A DNA stretch of 36,883 nt from an uncultured Pseudomonadota bacterium (GCA_903876765.1 CAIRBH010000039.1:1-36883), one strand, 5' to 3'. Positions 17,627 through 27,450 are shown, counted from the first letter of the stretch. Made by a program: numbers and translations. Notes: generated by a model not told the origin, from the sequence alone.

Positions 17627-17761
17627 GTTGATGTTTGCACCAGCTTATGAGCTTACAGAGGCGTAGCCCCTTGTATAGTCAATATCTGCGGTCTTATGGA
17701 TGCATGTAGCAGCGGCGTTCCACAGCGATAGCAAGAATCTTATGATTTATGGCCTTAATAT

Positions 17762-17816
17762 AGGCACGGTGCCTTGCCTACAAAAAAACATTAGGCCGCA
17801 GGCGGTCTAGGTTTTT
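17762..17816 (+). terminator. Weak putative terminator after the P450 gene
   Basis: Two small hairpins lie here: GGCAC/GTGCC near 17763-17773 nested between TAGGCA and TGCCTA, and TAGGCC/GGTCTA at 17792-17809 with one G-U pair, followed by GGTTTTTG. The T-run is short. It would separate the secretion locus from purL. The rest of 17627-17897 holds no recognisable gene. Confidence 0.35.
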
Positions 17817-17855
17817 GTCTTGCTAAAATCGCGTTAGCGGTCTGCTATCTGATAG

Positions 17856-17894
17856 AATTCAGCTTTCGCAATTGCACTTAATTTTAGCTGAATT
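17856..17894 (+). promoter_or_regulatory. Inverted repeat just before purL start
   Basis: AATTCAGCT at 17856-17864 pairs perfectly with AGCTGAATT at 17886-17894 over a 21-nt spacer, ending 3 nt before the purL ATG. No Shine-Dalgarno is present between the right arm and the start. In RNA the hairpin would hold the initiation region; in DNA it could be an operator. Which one cannot be decided from the sequence. Confidence 0.5.
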
Positions 17895-17897
17895 TTC

Positions 17898-20800
17898 ATG
17901 ACTCAATCTAACGCCAACTTTCAAATGCTCAGTCTGCCTGGTAGCGCCGCTTTATCGCCATTTCGTATTGAAAAAATTCAAAAAACCTTAAGTGAAGTTT
18001 GCCCGAATATTACGCATTTATATGCCCAGTTTTGGCATTTTGTTTGGCTCAATCAATCTGACTCGCTCAGCGCATTGCAGCAAGAGACGCTTAAGCAAAT
18101 TCTCACCTACGGCCCAAGCTTGCAAACAGAGGCGCCCACAGGCAGCTATTTTTTAGTATTGCCGAGAATTGGCACGATTTCACCTTGGGCATCACGCGCC
18201 ACCGATATTGTGCGGCATTGTGGTTTGCCACAAGTGCAGCGGGTAGAACGTGGCGTGGCTTATTACCTGCAAACAAAAAATGGCCAGCCCTTAACTGAGA
18301 CCGAACGTTTAGCCGTTTTGCCAGTGATTCATGACCGTATGACAGAGGGCGTGTTTGCGCAGCTGCAAGATGCCGAAAAGCTTTATCACACTGATAGCCC
18401 TGCGCCATTGTGCACGGTAGATATTTTGCAAGGTGGAAAAGCCGCATTACAGACGGCCAACGCCGAGCTGGGCTTGGCGCTATCGGCCGATGAAGTCGAT
18501 TATTTGTATGAAAATTTCTCCAAAATTAAGCGCAACCCCACCGATGTAGAGTTGATGATGTTTGCTCAGGCAAATTCTGAGCATTGCCGCCATAAAATAT
18601 TTAATGCGGATTGGGTGATTGATGGTCAAGTGCAAGACAGGTCTTTGTTTGCCATGATACGCAACACACATCAGCTTAATCCTGGGGGTACGGTGGTGGC
18701 TTATTCGGATAATTCTTCTATAGTGGCAGGGCAGGCAGCAGGCGTCACGACCAAGCGTTTTTACCCTAGCGCCGATGGCGCTTACCGCTATATTGACGAA
18801 GAAATGCATTATTTGATGAAGGTAGAAACGCATAATCACCCGACGGCAATCTCGCCATTTGCTGGCGCTGCGACTGGTGCAGGCGGCGAGATTCGCGATG
18901 AGGGTGCAACGGGCAGCGGGTCTAAGCCCAAAGCAGGGTTAAGCGGGTTTTCGGTGTCTAATTTAAACATTCCAAATTTTCAGCAACCTTGGGAGCGAGA
19001 GGCCTATGGCAAACCTAGCCGCATCGCTTCAGCTTTGCAGATTATGGTCGATGGGCCACTTGGCGGCGCGGCTTACAGCAATGAGTTTGGCCGGCCGAAT
19101 ATTGCGGGTTATTTTCGTACTTTTGAGCAAGCGTCTGTCGATGCAAATGGCCAGCCCGAAATGCGCGGCTACCATAAACCGATTATGTTGGCTGGCGGTA
19201 TCGGCAATATTTCGGCTAAACATGCAAAAAAGAACCCGATTCCAGCAGGCGCAGCGCTCATACAGCTGGGCGGCCCGGCCATGTTGATAGGCTTGGGTGG
19301 TAGCGCGGCATCTAGTATGGATACTGGCAGTAATGTAGAGAATTTAGATTTTGATTCGGTGCAACGTGGCAACCCTGAGTTGGAACGGCGCGCCCAAGAA
19401 GTGATAGACCGTTGTTGGCAACTAGGCGATGCCAATCCCATTTTGAGCATACACGATGTCGGCGCTGGCGGTATTTCAAACGCCTTTCCAGAGCTGGTCA
19501 ATGATGCGGGGGTGGGGGCGATTTTTCAATTGCGTGATGTGCACAATGAAGAGCCTGGTATGTCGCCGCGCGAACTATGGAGCAACGAGGCGCAAGAGCG
19601 CTATGTCATGGCCATTGCACAAGCTGACTTGCCACGATTTAAGGCAATCTGTGAACGGGAACGCTGCCCATACGCGGTGGTTGGCATTGCCACTGCCGAG
19701 CGTCACTTAACGGTAGCAGACAGCCATTTTGCAAACAAACCAGTGGATATGGAATTGTCGGTATTATTGGGTAAACCACCAAAAATGACGCGTGATGTGA
19801 CTAGCGCCGTACGTCAATTAAGCGCTTTTAGCACCAGTCATATTGATTTAAAAGAGGCGGCAGCCCGCGTGCTTAGGCTGCCTGGCGTGGCTGATAAAAC
19901 CTTCTTGATTACCATAGGTGACCGTTCAGTGACAGGTTTAGTGGCGCGCGAGCAAATGGTAGGCCCTTGGCAAGTGCCTGTGGCAGACGTGGCGGTGACC
20001 TTGGCTGGCTATGAAACCTACTGCGGTGAAGCCTTTGCCATCGGCGAAAAAGCGCCGCTAGCCTTGGTTGATGCGCCTGCTTCAGGCCGTATGGCCATAG
20101 GTGAGGCGATTACCAATATTGCCGCCTGCTTGATTGAGGATATATCAGACTTAAAACTCTCTGCCAATTGGATGGCTCCCGCTGGCCATGCGGGCGAAGA
20201 TGCCGCGCTGTATGCAACTGTTAAAGCAGTGGGTATGGCGCTATGTCCGCAACTGGGTATCAGTATTCCAGTCGGCAAAGATTCTATGAGCATGAAAACA
20301 GTTTGGCAGGATGCTGGCGAGAATAAAGCCGTGACTTCACCTATTTCGCTGGTGGTCACTGCTTTTTCTGCCACGCCAGATGCACGTAAAACCTTAACGC
20401 CGCAATTGCAAACTGATGTGCCTAGTCAGTTGATTTTGATAGATTTAGGCGCGGGTAAAAACCGTATGGGCGGCTCTAGCTTGGCGCAAGTGTATGGTGC
20501 GCTGGGGGATGTGGCGCCTGATGTGGATGATGCCGCGCAGCTTAAGCATTTCTTTAACTGCATACAGCAGCTTAATCTAGCAGGCAAGTTGCTGGCTTAC
20601 CATGACAGATCTGATGGCGGTTTATTCACCACTTTGCTAGAAATGAGTTTTGCTGGTCATTGTGGCTTACAGGTCGATATTTCTAGCTTGGCGGGCGATA
20701 TTGTCAGTGCTTTGTATAACGAAGAGCTAGGGGCGGTCATTCAAGTGGCCGCGCAGGAGGCAGCGGCAATTGCTGCCCAATTTAATGGCTTGGCGCACGT

Positions 20801-21839
20801 CATTGCTGAGGTTGTGCTAGGTGATCAGATTGAAATTAAACAGCATGGCAAACTGGTATTTGCGGACTCTCGCACGGCTTTGCATCGTATCTGGTCAGAG
20901 ACCACTTATCAAATGCAAATGCTGCGCGACAACCCCTTATGTGCCCAGCAAGAATACGACCGCATTTTAGACCAAGACAATCCTGGTTTATTTACAGCGC
21001 TAACTTTTGAACCCAGCCAGAACATCGCAGCACCCTATATCAACACTGGCGTTCGCCCAAAAATGGCGATTTTACGTGAGCAAGGCGTCAATGGTCATGT
21101 GGAAATGGCCGCCTCATTCGACCGTGCCGGCTTTGCCACCTTTGATGTGCACATGAGCGACATTATTGCAGGTCGGGTCACGCTTAAAGACTATGCAGGG
21201 GTTGTTGCTTGTGGTGGCTTCTCTTATGGCGACGTGCTGGGGGCGGGCGAGGGTTGGGCTAAGTCGATTTTATTTAATGTCCGTGCGCGCGATGAGTTTT
21301 CGGCCTTTTTTGCTCGCGCTGATAGTTTTGCCTTGGGCGTGTGTAACGGCTGCCAAATGATGAGTAATCTGCGTGAGTTGATTCCAGGTGCGGCGCATTG
21401 GCCGCATTTTGTGCGTAATCAATCTGAGCAGTTTGAGGCCAGACTGGCCATGGTAGAGATTTTACAATCGCCGTCTTTATTTTTTAATGGCATGGCGGGT
21501 AGCAAAATGCCTATCGCCGTAGCGCACGGCGAAGGCTATGCAGAATTTTCTAAAGAACCTTATGCCAAACACATGGTCAATGAGTTGTTAGCGAATAATT
21601 TGGTGACCATGCGTTTTATTGATCATGCCTCAGCGCCAACCACAGTTTATCCGTATAACCCTAACGGTTCGCCACAAGGGATTACTGGATTAACCAGCAC
21701 AGATGGCCGCTTTAGTATTATGATGCCACATCCTGAACGGGTAATTCGTCAGGTGCAAAACACTTGGCAACGCTGTGGTGATGAAGAAGATAGTGCTTGG
21801 ATGAGAATGTTCCGTAACGCAAGACGCCATATCAATTAG
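17898..21839 (+). CDS. purL: Phosphoribosylformylglycinamidine synthase
   Basis: This 1313-residue large-type PurL converts FGAR, glutamine and ATP to FGAM in de novo purine synthesis, in the cytosol. The domains are in the expected order: N-terminal PurS-like region, linker, two AIRS-like halves and a C-terminal class I glutaminase. The signature [20 protein letters not shown] is near residues 313-332. The glutaminase nucleophile is Cys1149 in GVCNGCQMM, with HGEGYAEF and PHPERV supplying the other expected motifs. Its length is close to the E. coli enzyme. It appears monocistronic, between a weak terminator and an unrelated gene. It starts at the first ATG without a clear Shine-Dalgarno, directly after an inverted repeat. 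Confidence 0.98.
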   Translation: MTQSNANFQMLSLPGSAALSPFRIEKIQKTLSEVCPNITHLYAQFWHFVWLNQSDSLSALQQETLKQILTYGPSLQTEAPTGSYFLVLPRIGTISPWASRATDIVRHCGLPQVQRVERGVAYYLQTKNGQPLTETERLAVLPVIHDRMTEGVFAQLQDAEKLYHTDSPAPLCTVDILQGGKAALQTANAELGLALSADEVDYLYENFSKIKRNPTDVELMMFAQANSEHCRHKIFNADWVIDGQVQDRSLFAMIRNTHQLNPGGTVVAYSDNSSIVAGQAAGVTTKRFYPSADGAYRYIDEEMHYLMKVETHNHPTAISPFAGAATGAGGEIRDEGATGSGSKPKAGLSGFSVSNLNIPNFQQPWEREAYGKPSRIASALQIMVDGPLGGAAYSNEFGRPNIAGYFRTFEQASVDANGQPEMRGYHKPIMLAGGIGNISAKHAKKNPIPAGAALIQLGGPAMLIGLGGSAASSMDTGSNVENLDFDSVQRGNPELERRAQEVIDRCWQLGDANPILSIHDVGAGGISNAFPELVNDAGVGAIFQLRDVHNEEPGMSPRELWSNEAQERYVMAIAQADLPRFKAICERERCPYAVVGIATAERHLTVADSHFANKPVDMELSVLLGKPPKMTRDVTSAVRQLSAFSTSHIDLKEAAARVLRLPGVADKTFLITIGDRSVTGLVAREQMVGPWQVPVADVAVTLAGYETYCGEAFAIGEKAPLALVDAPASGRMAIGEAITNIAACLIEDISDLKLSANWMAPAGHAGEDAALYATVKAVGMALCPQLGISIPVGKDSMSMKTVWQDAGENKAVTSPISLVVTAFSATPDARKTLTPQLQTDVPSQLILIDLGAGKNRMGGSSLAQVYGALGDVAPDVDDAAQLKHFFNCIQQLNLAGKLLAYHDRSDGGLFTTLLEMSFAGHCGLQVDISSLAGDIVSALYNEELGAVIQVAAQEAAAIAAQFNGLAHVIAEVVLGDQIEIKQHGKLVFADSRTALHRIWSETTYQMQMLRDNPLCAQQEYDRILDQDNPGLFTALTFEPSQNIAAPYINTGVRPKMAILREQGVNGHVEMAASFDRAGFATFDVHMSDIIAGRVTLKDYAGVVACGGFSYGDVLGAGEGWAKSILFNVRARDEFSAFFARADSFALGVCNGCQMMSNLRELIPGAAHWPHFVRNQSEQFEARLAMVEILQSPSLFFNGMAGSKMPIAVAHGEGYAEFSKEPYAKHMVNELLANNLVTMRFIDHASAPTTVYPYNPNGSPQGITGLTSTDGRFSIMMPHPERVIRQVQNTWQRCGDEEDSAWMRMFRNARRHIN

Positions 21840-21887
21840 AGTTTTAAGTGGTAAATTAAATTAAAAATAACCTTGGAGAAAAGTAAC

Positions 21888-22373
21888 ATGAAATTAATCA
21901 GTACCTTATTGGCGGCCCTCGTTTTAAGTTTTTCTATCAATGCCATGGCATTGTCAGATGATGATTCCTTAGAGTTTACCGAGGCAATTACCAGTGGCAA
22001 CATGAAAATCGTTAAAAAATATATAGAGGCAGATAAGAAATTGGCCAATGAGAAATCATTTGCTTGGTCGCCAGTACAAATGGCCGCGAATAAAAACCAA
22101 ATCGAAACTGTGAAATATTTGATTAGCAAAGGTGCAGACCTTAATTACATCCACCCTTTATCTCATAACACAGCTTTTCATTTAGCCGCTTTTAATGGCT
22201 TTGATGATATGGTCAAGCTATTAGCAGCCAATGGCGCAGATGTGAATATTAAGCTCAAAGCTGAGGTGTCAATATTGCGCGCAGTTCAAGATGCAGGGGA
22301 CACGCACATGGCCGCATTGCTGACCAGCTTAGGGGTTAAGAATGACGGATGCCAAGAAGAAAGATGCTTCTAA
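21888..22373 (+). CDS. Small exported ankyrin-repeat protein
   Basis: This is a 161-residue predicted periplasmic protein. ATG 21888 is preferred over TTG 21873 because GGAGA (21875-21879) lies 8 nt upstream and the ATG-started protein opens with a good signal peptide (MKLISTLLAALVLSFSINAMA, cut near Ala21). The mature part has about three ankyrin units, with motifs such as WSPVQMAANKNQIETVKYLI and NTAFHLAAFNGFDDMVKLLA. It ends in a Cys-containing tail (DGCQEERCF) that could form a disulfide. The partner is unknown. A second exported ankyrin protein is encoded at 29752-30720. Confidence 0.8.
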   Translation: MKLISTLLAALVLSFSINAMALSDDDSLEFTEAITSGNMKIVKKYIEADKKLANEKSFAWSPVQMAANKNQIETVKYLISKGADLNYIHPLSHNTAFHLAAFNGFDDMVKLLAANGADVNIKLKAEVSILRAVQDAGDTHMAALLTSLGVKNDGCQEERCF

Positions 22374-22401
22374 TCAGCTCATCAAGCTTGCGAATAAAAT
22401 C

Positions 22402-22429
22402 TTGGCCATACAGCGAATATTGTTAAAAT
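22402..22429 (+). promoter_or_regulatory. Putative sigma70 promoter of the cytochrome c cluster
   Basis: TTGGCC at 22402-22407 and TAAAAT at 22424-22429 are separated by 16 nt and lie 27 nt before the cytochrome c start. The -10 box matches five of six consensus bases; the -35 box is weaker. Confidence 0.45.
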
Positions 22430-22456
22430 GATATTTTGCTTTCGGCCTACTAAAGC

Positions 22457-22882
22457 ATGAAAAAAACGCTAGCAATTTGGTTTTGTCTAGTATTACTTAT
22501 AAGCTCATCGGTGCTGCCAGTTATCGGCAATGCCGATGAGCTTTTAACTGCTACAGCACAGCAAAATAATCATATACGGGCACTTGCCGCCTCATGTGCA
22601 GCCTGCCATGGCACTTTGGGTAATGCGGTTCTTCTTCCTAATGTAGGCAGCAAGGTCGGTCAGGCTAATGCCGTATTAGCTGGCATGGCGGTCAGTGCGT
22701 TTACCAGTAAAATGCTAGGCTTTAGAGATGGCAGTGAAAAAGCTACGGTGATGCATCATCATGCCAAAGGCCTAAGCTTAGATGAAATCAATCAACTGGC
22801 CGTGCATTTTTCGCAACAAAAGCCCGTTGTGACTAGCCCACTTAAACCACAAACATTACAGGCTGAACATGAGCCACTTTAA
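22457..22882 (+). CDS. Monohaem cytochrome c, flavocytochrome c partner (FccA-like)
   Basis: This 141-residue periplasmic c-type cytochrome has a signal peptide ending near Ala26 and one haem site CAACH (Cys47, Cys50, His51). The later segment KMLGFRDGSEKATVM carries likely axial methionines and resembles the small class I/cytochrome c4-like subunits paired with sulfide dehydrogenase flavoproteins. It has one haem, unlike the dihaem FccA of Allochromatium. The gene overlaps the next by 14 nt, strong evidence that the two products work as a complex passing electrons from the flavin to downstream cytochromes. Confidence 0.85.
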   Translation: MKKTLAIWFCLVLLISSSVLPVIGNADELLTATAQQNNHIRALAASCAACHGTLGNAVLLPNVGSKVGQANAVLAGMAVSAFTSKMLGFRDGSEKATVMHHHAKGLSLDEINQLAVHFSQQKPVVTSPLKPQTLQAEHEPL

Positions 22883-24140
22883 TCGCCGTGACTTTATTAA
22901 AGCCGCAGGCGCATCTGGCGCACTGTTGCTCAGCGCAAGCGCGTTTGCCCTTGCTAGCAAGCCGCCCTTGGGTCGTGTGGTGATTATAGGCGGCGGCTAC
23001 GCGGGGGCTACGGCAGCTAAGTATTTACGCATGTGGAGCTTAGGGGCGATAGAAGTGATTGTGGTAGAGCCTAATGGGCAGTTTGTGTCTTGCCCGCTAA
23101 GTAATTTGGTATTGGGCGGCAGTAAAACCATCAACGATCTGACCTTTGGCTATACTGCTTTGCAGGCCAACCATGGTATCAAATGGCTGCAAGACAAGGT
23201 GGTTGCTATAGATAGTAGTGCAAAAAAAGTCAGCATGGCGCGTGGCGAGCTTAGTTACGATAGGCTGATAGTCGCGCCCGGCGTTGATTTTAACTACGAT
23301 GAGCTGCCCGTGTTGGCAACTGCACAAGCTCAACAACAAGTGCCACATGCTTGGAAGGCAGGCTGGCAAACCGTTAATTTGCGCAATCAACTAGAGGCGA
23401 TGCCTGATGGTGGGGTGTTTGTCATGACCATACCGAAAGCGCCTTATCGCTGCCCGCCAGGGCCTTATGAACGTGCTTGCCAAGTGGCGAGCTACCTAAA
23501 AGCGCACAAACCTAAAAGTAAAGTTATCGTGTTAGATGCCAATGCAGAAATTATTTCTAAAAAAGGCCTATTCACTAAAGTGTTTAAAGAAACCTATGCA
23601 GGCATCATAGACTATCGGCCAGATCACAGCATTAAAGGCTTAGATTTGGCGACAAAAACCGTTAGTACCGATTTTGATCAAATCCGTGCTGATGTGCTGA
23701 ATGTCATTCCGCCGCAGCGCGCTGGCAAAATAGCTCAATTGGCAGCATTGACAGAAAAAGATTACCCTTGGTGTGAGGTTGATTTTTTAACTTACGAATC
23801 AAAAATAGTCCAGTATGTGCATGTGCTAGGGGATAGTGTGGCGGCAGGATTACCCAAATCTGCCCACATGGCGACCAATCAAGCTAAAGTTTGCGCTAAC
23901 GCCATCGTGCAACTCATGGCAGGGCAAGCGCCAGACCCGCTACCCGTATTTGCTAACACTTGCTATAGTTACGTGACAGACAGCACTGCGATGCACGTGG
24001 CTAATGTTTACCGCTATGATGCAAATAAAAAAATCATGATAGCAGCTGAGGGGGGTGGTGTTTCTGCTAGCCCAACTGAGCAAGAAGGCTTGTATGCGGC
24101 GGCCTGGGCACAGAATATTTGGGCGGATACACTCACTTAA
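22869..24140 (+). CDS. fccB: Flavocytochrome c sulfide dehydrogenase flavoprotein subunit
   Basis: This 423-residue FAD protein is predicted to be exported folded by Tat: the N-terminus has NRRDFIKAAG followed by a hydrophobic stretch. The FAD-binding motif GGGYAGATAAKYLR is at 41-54. The two cysteines expected to form the redox-active disulfide are Cys195 (PYRCPPGPYE) and Cys365 (NTCYS), spaced much as Cys161 and Cys337 of the Allochromatium enzyme. The family oxidises sulfide to sulfur or polysulfide and reduces cytochrome c. Paralogues with other substrates exist, so sulfide is likely but not certain. It is translationally coupled to the cytochrome gene upstream (14-nt overlap) and followed by an unknown exported protein. 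Confidence 0.88.
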   Translation: MSHFNRRDFIKAAGASGALLLSASAFALASKPPLGRVVIIGGGYAGATAAKYLRMWSLGAIEVIVVEPNGQFVSCPLSNLVLGGSKTINDLTFGYTALQANHGIKWLQDKVVAIDSSAKKVSMARGELSYDRLIVAPGVDFNYDELPVLATAQAQQQVPHAWKAGWQTVNLRNQLEAMPDGGVFVMTIPKAPYRCPPGPYERACQVASYLKAHKPKSKVIVLDANAEIISKKGLFTKVFKETYAGIIDYRPDHSIKGLDLATKTVSTDFDQIRADVLNVIPPQRAGKIAQLAALTEKDYPWCEVDFLTYESKIVQYVHVLGDSVAAGLPKSAHMATNQAKVCANAIVQLMAGQAPDPLPVFANTCYSYVTDSTAMHVANVYRYDANKKIMIAAEGGGVSASPTEQEGLYAAAWAQNIWADTLT

Positions 24141-24168
24141 CAGTCACGCTTAAGGGTTGATCAAACAT

Positions 24169-24765
24169 ATGAAAATTCATTTAGTAAAAATTTGCCTATT
24201 ATTAAGCTTATGCATGGTGATTAGCTTGAGAGCTGAGCCCGCCAGTCAAGCAAGCACTGCGGCAAAAATGTTGGTGTATATTCAAGCCATAGAATATAAC
24301 AATCCGATTTATTTATGGCAGCCGTATGATGGCCGCTGGGTGCTGCAAGGTCCTTTGTTAGAGGCGCAGGCTATGGCTAAATTTAGCCAAGTGTACCCTG
24401 ATGTTGGCCTTTGCGAGGGCTATCAGTCTGGTAAAGCCCTAATCTGGATGCAACCGGGAATTTTTTATAACCCGCAAGTGCAGCGGTTTTATGGCAAAGT
24501 AACGGCCAATGTCTATAATGGCATGGGCCATTTTGTCGCCAGTTATGTAGGCGAAGCCAGCCTGCAAGGCCTGTTAGATTCAACAACAGACGACAGTTTG
24601 AGCAAAACTTATGCGCAGTCAATTGATGTTGTATTAGCCCAGATGCAAGCAGATAGCGCTTTGCAAGCTATGCTGGCGAACGTCAGCCCAAGCGTTGCTG
24701 ATGCTACACCTTGCAGCATGGTAAGTTTGTTGCCTATCCCCAAAATCCGTGTCATGTCTTTTTAG
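24169..24765 (+). CDS. Exported protein of unknown function in the fcc cluster
   Basis: I do not recognise this 198-residue protein. It starts with a signal peptide (MKIHLVKICLLLSLCMVISL, cut near LRA|EP). The mature part has aromatic-rich segments (NNPIYLWQPYDGRWVLQGPL) and conserved-looking Gly/Tyr positions but no cofactor motif. Two mature-region cysteines (in GLCEGY and TPCSM) could pair. ATG 24169 lies 12 nt after AAGGG; TTG 24157 is an alternative in-frame start. It sits 28 nt after fccB, and its stop codon is part of the Shine-Dalgarno of the next gene, so it belongs to the cluster and probably works in the periplasm. Confidence 0.7.
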   Translation: MKIHLVKICLLLSLCMVISLRAEPASQASTAAKMLVYIQAIEYNNPIYLWQPYDGRWVLQGPLLEAQAMAKFSQVYPDVGLCEGYQSGKALIWMQPGIFYNPQVQRFYGKVTANVYNGMGHFVASYVGEASLQGLLDSTTDDSLSKTYAQSIDVVLAQMQADSALQAMLANVSPSVADATPCSMVSLLPIPKIRVMSF

Positions 24766-24774
24766 GAGAAAATA

Positions 24775-25665
24775 ATGTTAAAAAAATGCTTAAAAATTAC
24801 CAGTGTGTTGACCGCCAGCTTGCTTATGCTAGCTTGTCAAACGCCTAGCCAGTCTGTGCATTATGTGCCGCAAAAAGTCACTGGTTTAAAAACCCCAGAA
24901 TCCGTATTGCAGGCAAAAGATGGCAGAATTTTTGTCTCTGAAATCAATGGCTTTGGTAAAGATGGAGATGGGCAAATTAGTGTGATTGATAGTCAAGGCA
25001 AATTGGCTGTTTTTGCGACGGGTTTAGATGACCCTAAAGGCTTGGCCATGATAGGCAGCAATTTTTATGTGGCAGATAAAACTAATATTATCAAAGTCAG
25101 TGCCGATGGAAAAACCAGTGTTTTTGTGCCTGCCGCCAGCTTTCCCACGCTGCCCCTCTTTTTAAATGATATAACAGCTGACCCGCAAGGTAACTTGTAC
25201 GTGAGCGATAGTGGCGACTTGTTTAACACTGGCAAAGGCGGAGCTATTTATAAAATCAGCCCAGAGGGCAAGGTGACTTTGTTAATCAGCGCATTACAAG
25301 ATGCCCGTATAAAAGCACCTAACGGCTTATTGATTGATGATGCAGGCGAAGTGCTGCTGTGCGTTGATTTTACTTCTGGCGTATTGTATCAGTTGAATAT
25401 TAAATCAGGCGCAGTGGCCGACATTGCCAGTGGCTTTGGCGGCGGGGATGGCCTAGTGCGCCATACTAATGGCACCATGTATTTGAGTGATTGGAAAAAC
25501 GGCAAAGTATTTAGTTTAAGTCTCACTGGGGTCGTGCAAGAGATTAAATCAGGCTATCAGGCTGCCGCTGACATTGCGCTCAGCCAAGACCAAGCCTATC
25601 TCATGGTGCCTGATATGAAGGCGGGTGAGTTAGATTTTATTGCGATTGGCACGGTAGCTAAGTAG
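24775..25665 (+). CDS. SMP-30/NHL-like beta-propeller lipoprotein
   Basis: This 296-residue predicted lipoprotein has a lipobox around LLMLAC with Cys21 as lipidation site. The mature part has repeated propeller-like strands: DGRIFVSEINGFG, DDPKGLAMIGSNFYVADK, DPQGNLYVSDSGD, APNGLLIDDAGEVLLCVD and GTMYLSDWKNGKVF. This pattern fits the SMP-30/gluconolactonase or NHL fold, whose members hydrolyse lactones or bind ligands; metal ligands were not assigned. AGGAG (24764-24768) overlaps the stop of the preceding gene and is 6 nt from the ATG, so translation is coupled. It is the last gene of the fcc cluster, with a REP-like palindrome directly after it. Confidence 0.75.
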   Translation: MLKKCLKITSVLTASLLMLACQTPSQSVHYVPQKVTGLKTPESVLQAKDGRIFVSEINGFGKDGDGQISVIDSQGKLAVFATGLDDPKGLAMIGSNFYVADKTNIIKVSADGKTSVFVPAASFPTLPLFLNDITADPQGNLYVSDSGDLFNTGKGGAIYKISPEGKVTLLISALQDARIKAPNGLLIDDAGEVLLCVDFTSGVLYQLNIKSGAVADIASGFGGGDGLVRHTNGTMYLSDWKNGKVFSLSLTGVVQEIKSGYQAAADIALSQDQAYLMVPDMKAGELDFIAIGTVAK

Positions 25666-25679
25666 CCCCTATCAATTAA

Positions 25680-25776
25680 GTAGCCCGTAAGCAGCGCAGC
25701 GCAATACGGGGTTAATTTAAACCCCCGATACGGCGCTCATGCAATTCCGCACTCCGCGTTGCTCCCTGCGGGCTAC
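25680..25776. repeat. REP-like long palindromic element
   Basis: This 97-nt element begins GTAGCCCG (25680-25687) and ends CGGGCTAC (25769-25776), which are perfect complements. The arms continue imperfectly (GCAGCGCAGCG on the left, CGCGTTGCTCCCTGC on the right) around an inner hairpin CGGGGTT/AACCCC(C)G at 25707-25727. It resembles the GTAGCCC-type repeats scattered between genes in many proteobacteria. It could act as transcription terminator or mRNA stabiliser for the cluster upstream. No gene lies in 25666-25823. Confidence 0.75.
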
Positions 25777-25823
25777 GGTTTAGATTGAAGGGTTTAAATG
25801 GATGAGTTTAAGGTAATAATCAA

Positions 25824-26609
25824 ATGGAACTCAGGCAGCAGGCCTTGCATTTATTAGCAGCATCTAGCGTGCACGAAAAAGTTGATGGGCTTAATCTGTT
25901 ACTCCAAGCTTGGCAATCAAACAAAGTCAGTCTAGATACTCAGCAAATACTCACCACCCCCCTAGTTGTTCCAGGGCGTCCAGAGCGGCCGCAATTGGTC
26001 TCACCGTTAGCGGTTGCCAAGCGCTCAATGCGCACGGTAGAAGGGCGCGCTGTATTGATTCATGCCTTAGCGCATATAGAATTTAATGCCATTAATTTAG
26101 CTTTAGATGCCGTCTGGCGCTTTGCTAATATGCCGTCTGATTATTATGCCGATTGGCTTAAAGTGGCCGCCGAAGAGGCTTATCATTTCAATTTATTAAA
26201 TGCTTATTTGCAGGCGACAGGCTACCAATACGGAGATTTTTCTGGGCATAACAGCTTATGGGAAATGGCAGAGCGCACCCAAGATGATGTATTAGCGCGC
26301 ATGGCTTTAGTGCCTAGAACCATGGAAGCGCGAGGCTTAGATGCCAGTCCAGCGCTGCGCAGCAAGTTTGCGCAAATTGCTGATATTGAAGCAGTAGCTA
26401 TTTTAGATATTATTTTGCGCGATGAAATCGGCCATGTGGCGATAGGCAATACTTGGTTTAATTGGCTTTGCCAGCAGCGAGGTTTAGCGCCGATTGCAAG
26501 TTATAGTGCACTGGCTTTGCAATATCAGGCCCCCAGCTTGCGTAAACCATTTAACCTAGAGGCCAGACGCCAAGCTGGCTTTACAGAGGCCGAATTAGCA
26601 CTGCTTTAG
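25824..26609 (+). CDS. DUF455-family ferritin-like protein
   Basis: This 261-residue cytosolic protein has a ferritin-like four-helix pattern. Likely di-iron ligands are Glu86 (LAHIEFNAINLALDA), Glu117/Glu118 with His121 (AAEEAYHF), and a later Glu/His pair in ILRDEIGHVAIGN. The segment TMEARGLDASPAL is characteristic of DUF455 proteins, which are distantly related to the tRNA hydroxylase MiaE; no reaction is established. AAGG at 25810-25813 precedes the ATG by 10 nt. It converges with serB, with one base between the stop codons. Confidence 0.85.
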   Translation: MELRQQALHLLAASSVHEKVDGLNLLLQAWQSNKVSLDTQQILTTPLVVPGRPERPQLVSPLAVAKRSMRTVEGRAVLIHALAHIEFNAINLALDAVWRFANMPSDYYADWLKVAAEEAYHFNLLNAYLQATGYQYGDFSGHNSLWEMAERTQDDVLARMALVPRTMEARGLDASPALRSKFAQIADIEAVAILDIILRDEIGHVAIGNTWFNWLCQQRGLAPIASYSALALQYQAPSLRKPFNLEARRQAGFTEAELALL

Positions 26610-26610
26610 C

Positions 26611-27450
26611 TTAAGTCGTTAATAAATTGATGACGCCGTCTAATCCCACATAATTTAACGCGTAAGTTGCCTGTGCCTGAACGATAGGCTTGGCATGATA
26701 GGCTATGCCTATGCCTGCATCAGCCATCATTTTTAAATCATTCGCGCCATCGCCTATGGCTATGGTTTGTGCAGATGTGAGGCCTAATTGATGGCGTAAT
26801 TTGACTAATTCATCGGCTTTAGTTTGTGCGTCCACGATGCCACCTAACACATGGCCAGTGACTATGCCGTCTATGATTTCTAAGTCATTAGACACAGCGT
26901 AATCTAGGCCTAGCATAGCCTTGACGCTATCAGCAAAAAAGCTAAAGCCGCCAGACACCAGCAGCGTAGTAATATTATTTTTTTTGCAGCAATTCACCCA
27001 CTCAACTGCGCCTGGGTTTAGCGTCAGCCGCTCATTGCGCACGCGCAGTAAATCAGCTTCTTTTAGGCCTTTGAGTAGCGCTACCCGCTCACGCAAACTT
27101 TGTGCAAAATCCAGTTCGCCCAACATGGCGCGCTCAGTAATGGCGGCTACTTGCGGTTTTATGCCCACCATGTCAGCTATTTCATCTATACATTCAATGC
27201 TGATCAGCGTCGAATCCATATCCATGACGCATAAGCCAAATTTTTTAAGCAATTGGCTATCTTGCACATAACTGCAATCTATTTGTTGTTGCAGACAAAA
27301 TGCTTGCACGACTGGCAAAGGCTGCGCCTGATTGGCTAGGTAATAAGCGTGCTGGCCAATTTGTACAAATTGAACGCTAGTGCCGCATAATTGATGTATA
27401 TGCACTAAATGGGGATGACGGATGGCAGAACCTTGAACAACTAAACGCAT
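26611..27450 (-). CDS. serB: Phosphoserine phosphatase
   Basis: This 279-residue HAD-superfamily enzyme makes L-serine from phosphoserine, the last step of serine synthesis. Motif I is DMDST with nucleophile Asp77 and acid/base Asp79. Motif II is SGGF. Motif IV is GDGANDLKM. The SerB-specific ECIDEIAD follows motif I. About 70 N-terminal residues precede the catalytic domain and match the variable regulatory region of SerB. A TATAAT hexamer on the minus strand (27477-27482) lies 26 nt upstream of the start, but no convincing -35 or Shine-Dalgarno is seen. The gene is divergent from sucC. Confidence 0.95.
   Translation of the reverse strand: MRLVVQGSAIRHPHLVHIHQLCGTSVQFVQIGQHAYYLANQAQPLPVVQAFCLQQQIDCSYVQDSQLLKKFGLCVMDMDSTLISIECIDEIADMVGIKPQVAAITERAMLGELDFAQSLRERVALLKGLKEADLLRVRNERLTLNPGAVEWVNCCKKNNITTLLVSGGFSFFADSVKAMLGLDYAVSNDLEIIDGIVTGHVLGGIVDAQTKADELVKLRHQLGLTSAQTIAIGDGANDLKMMADAGIGIAYHAKPIVQAQATYALNYVGLDGVINLLTT

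Noticed and set aside
17627-17760. Possible tRNA or small RNA between P450 and purL
   Set aside because: No cloverleaf or conserved T-loop could be folded by eye and no promoter is evident.
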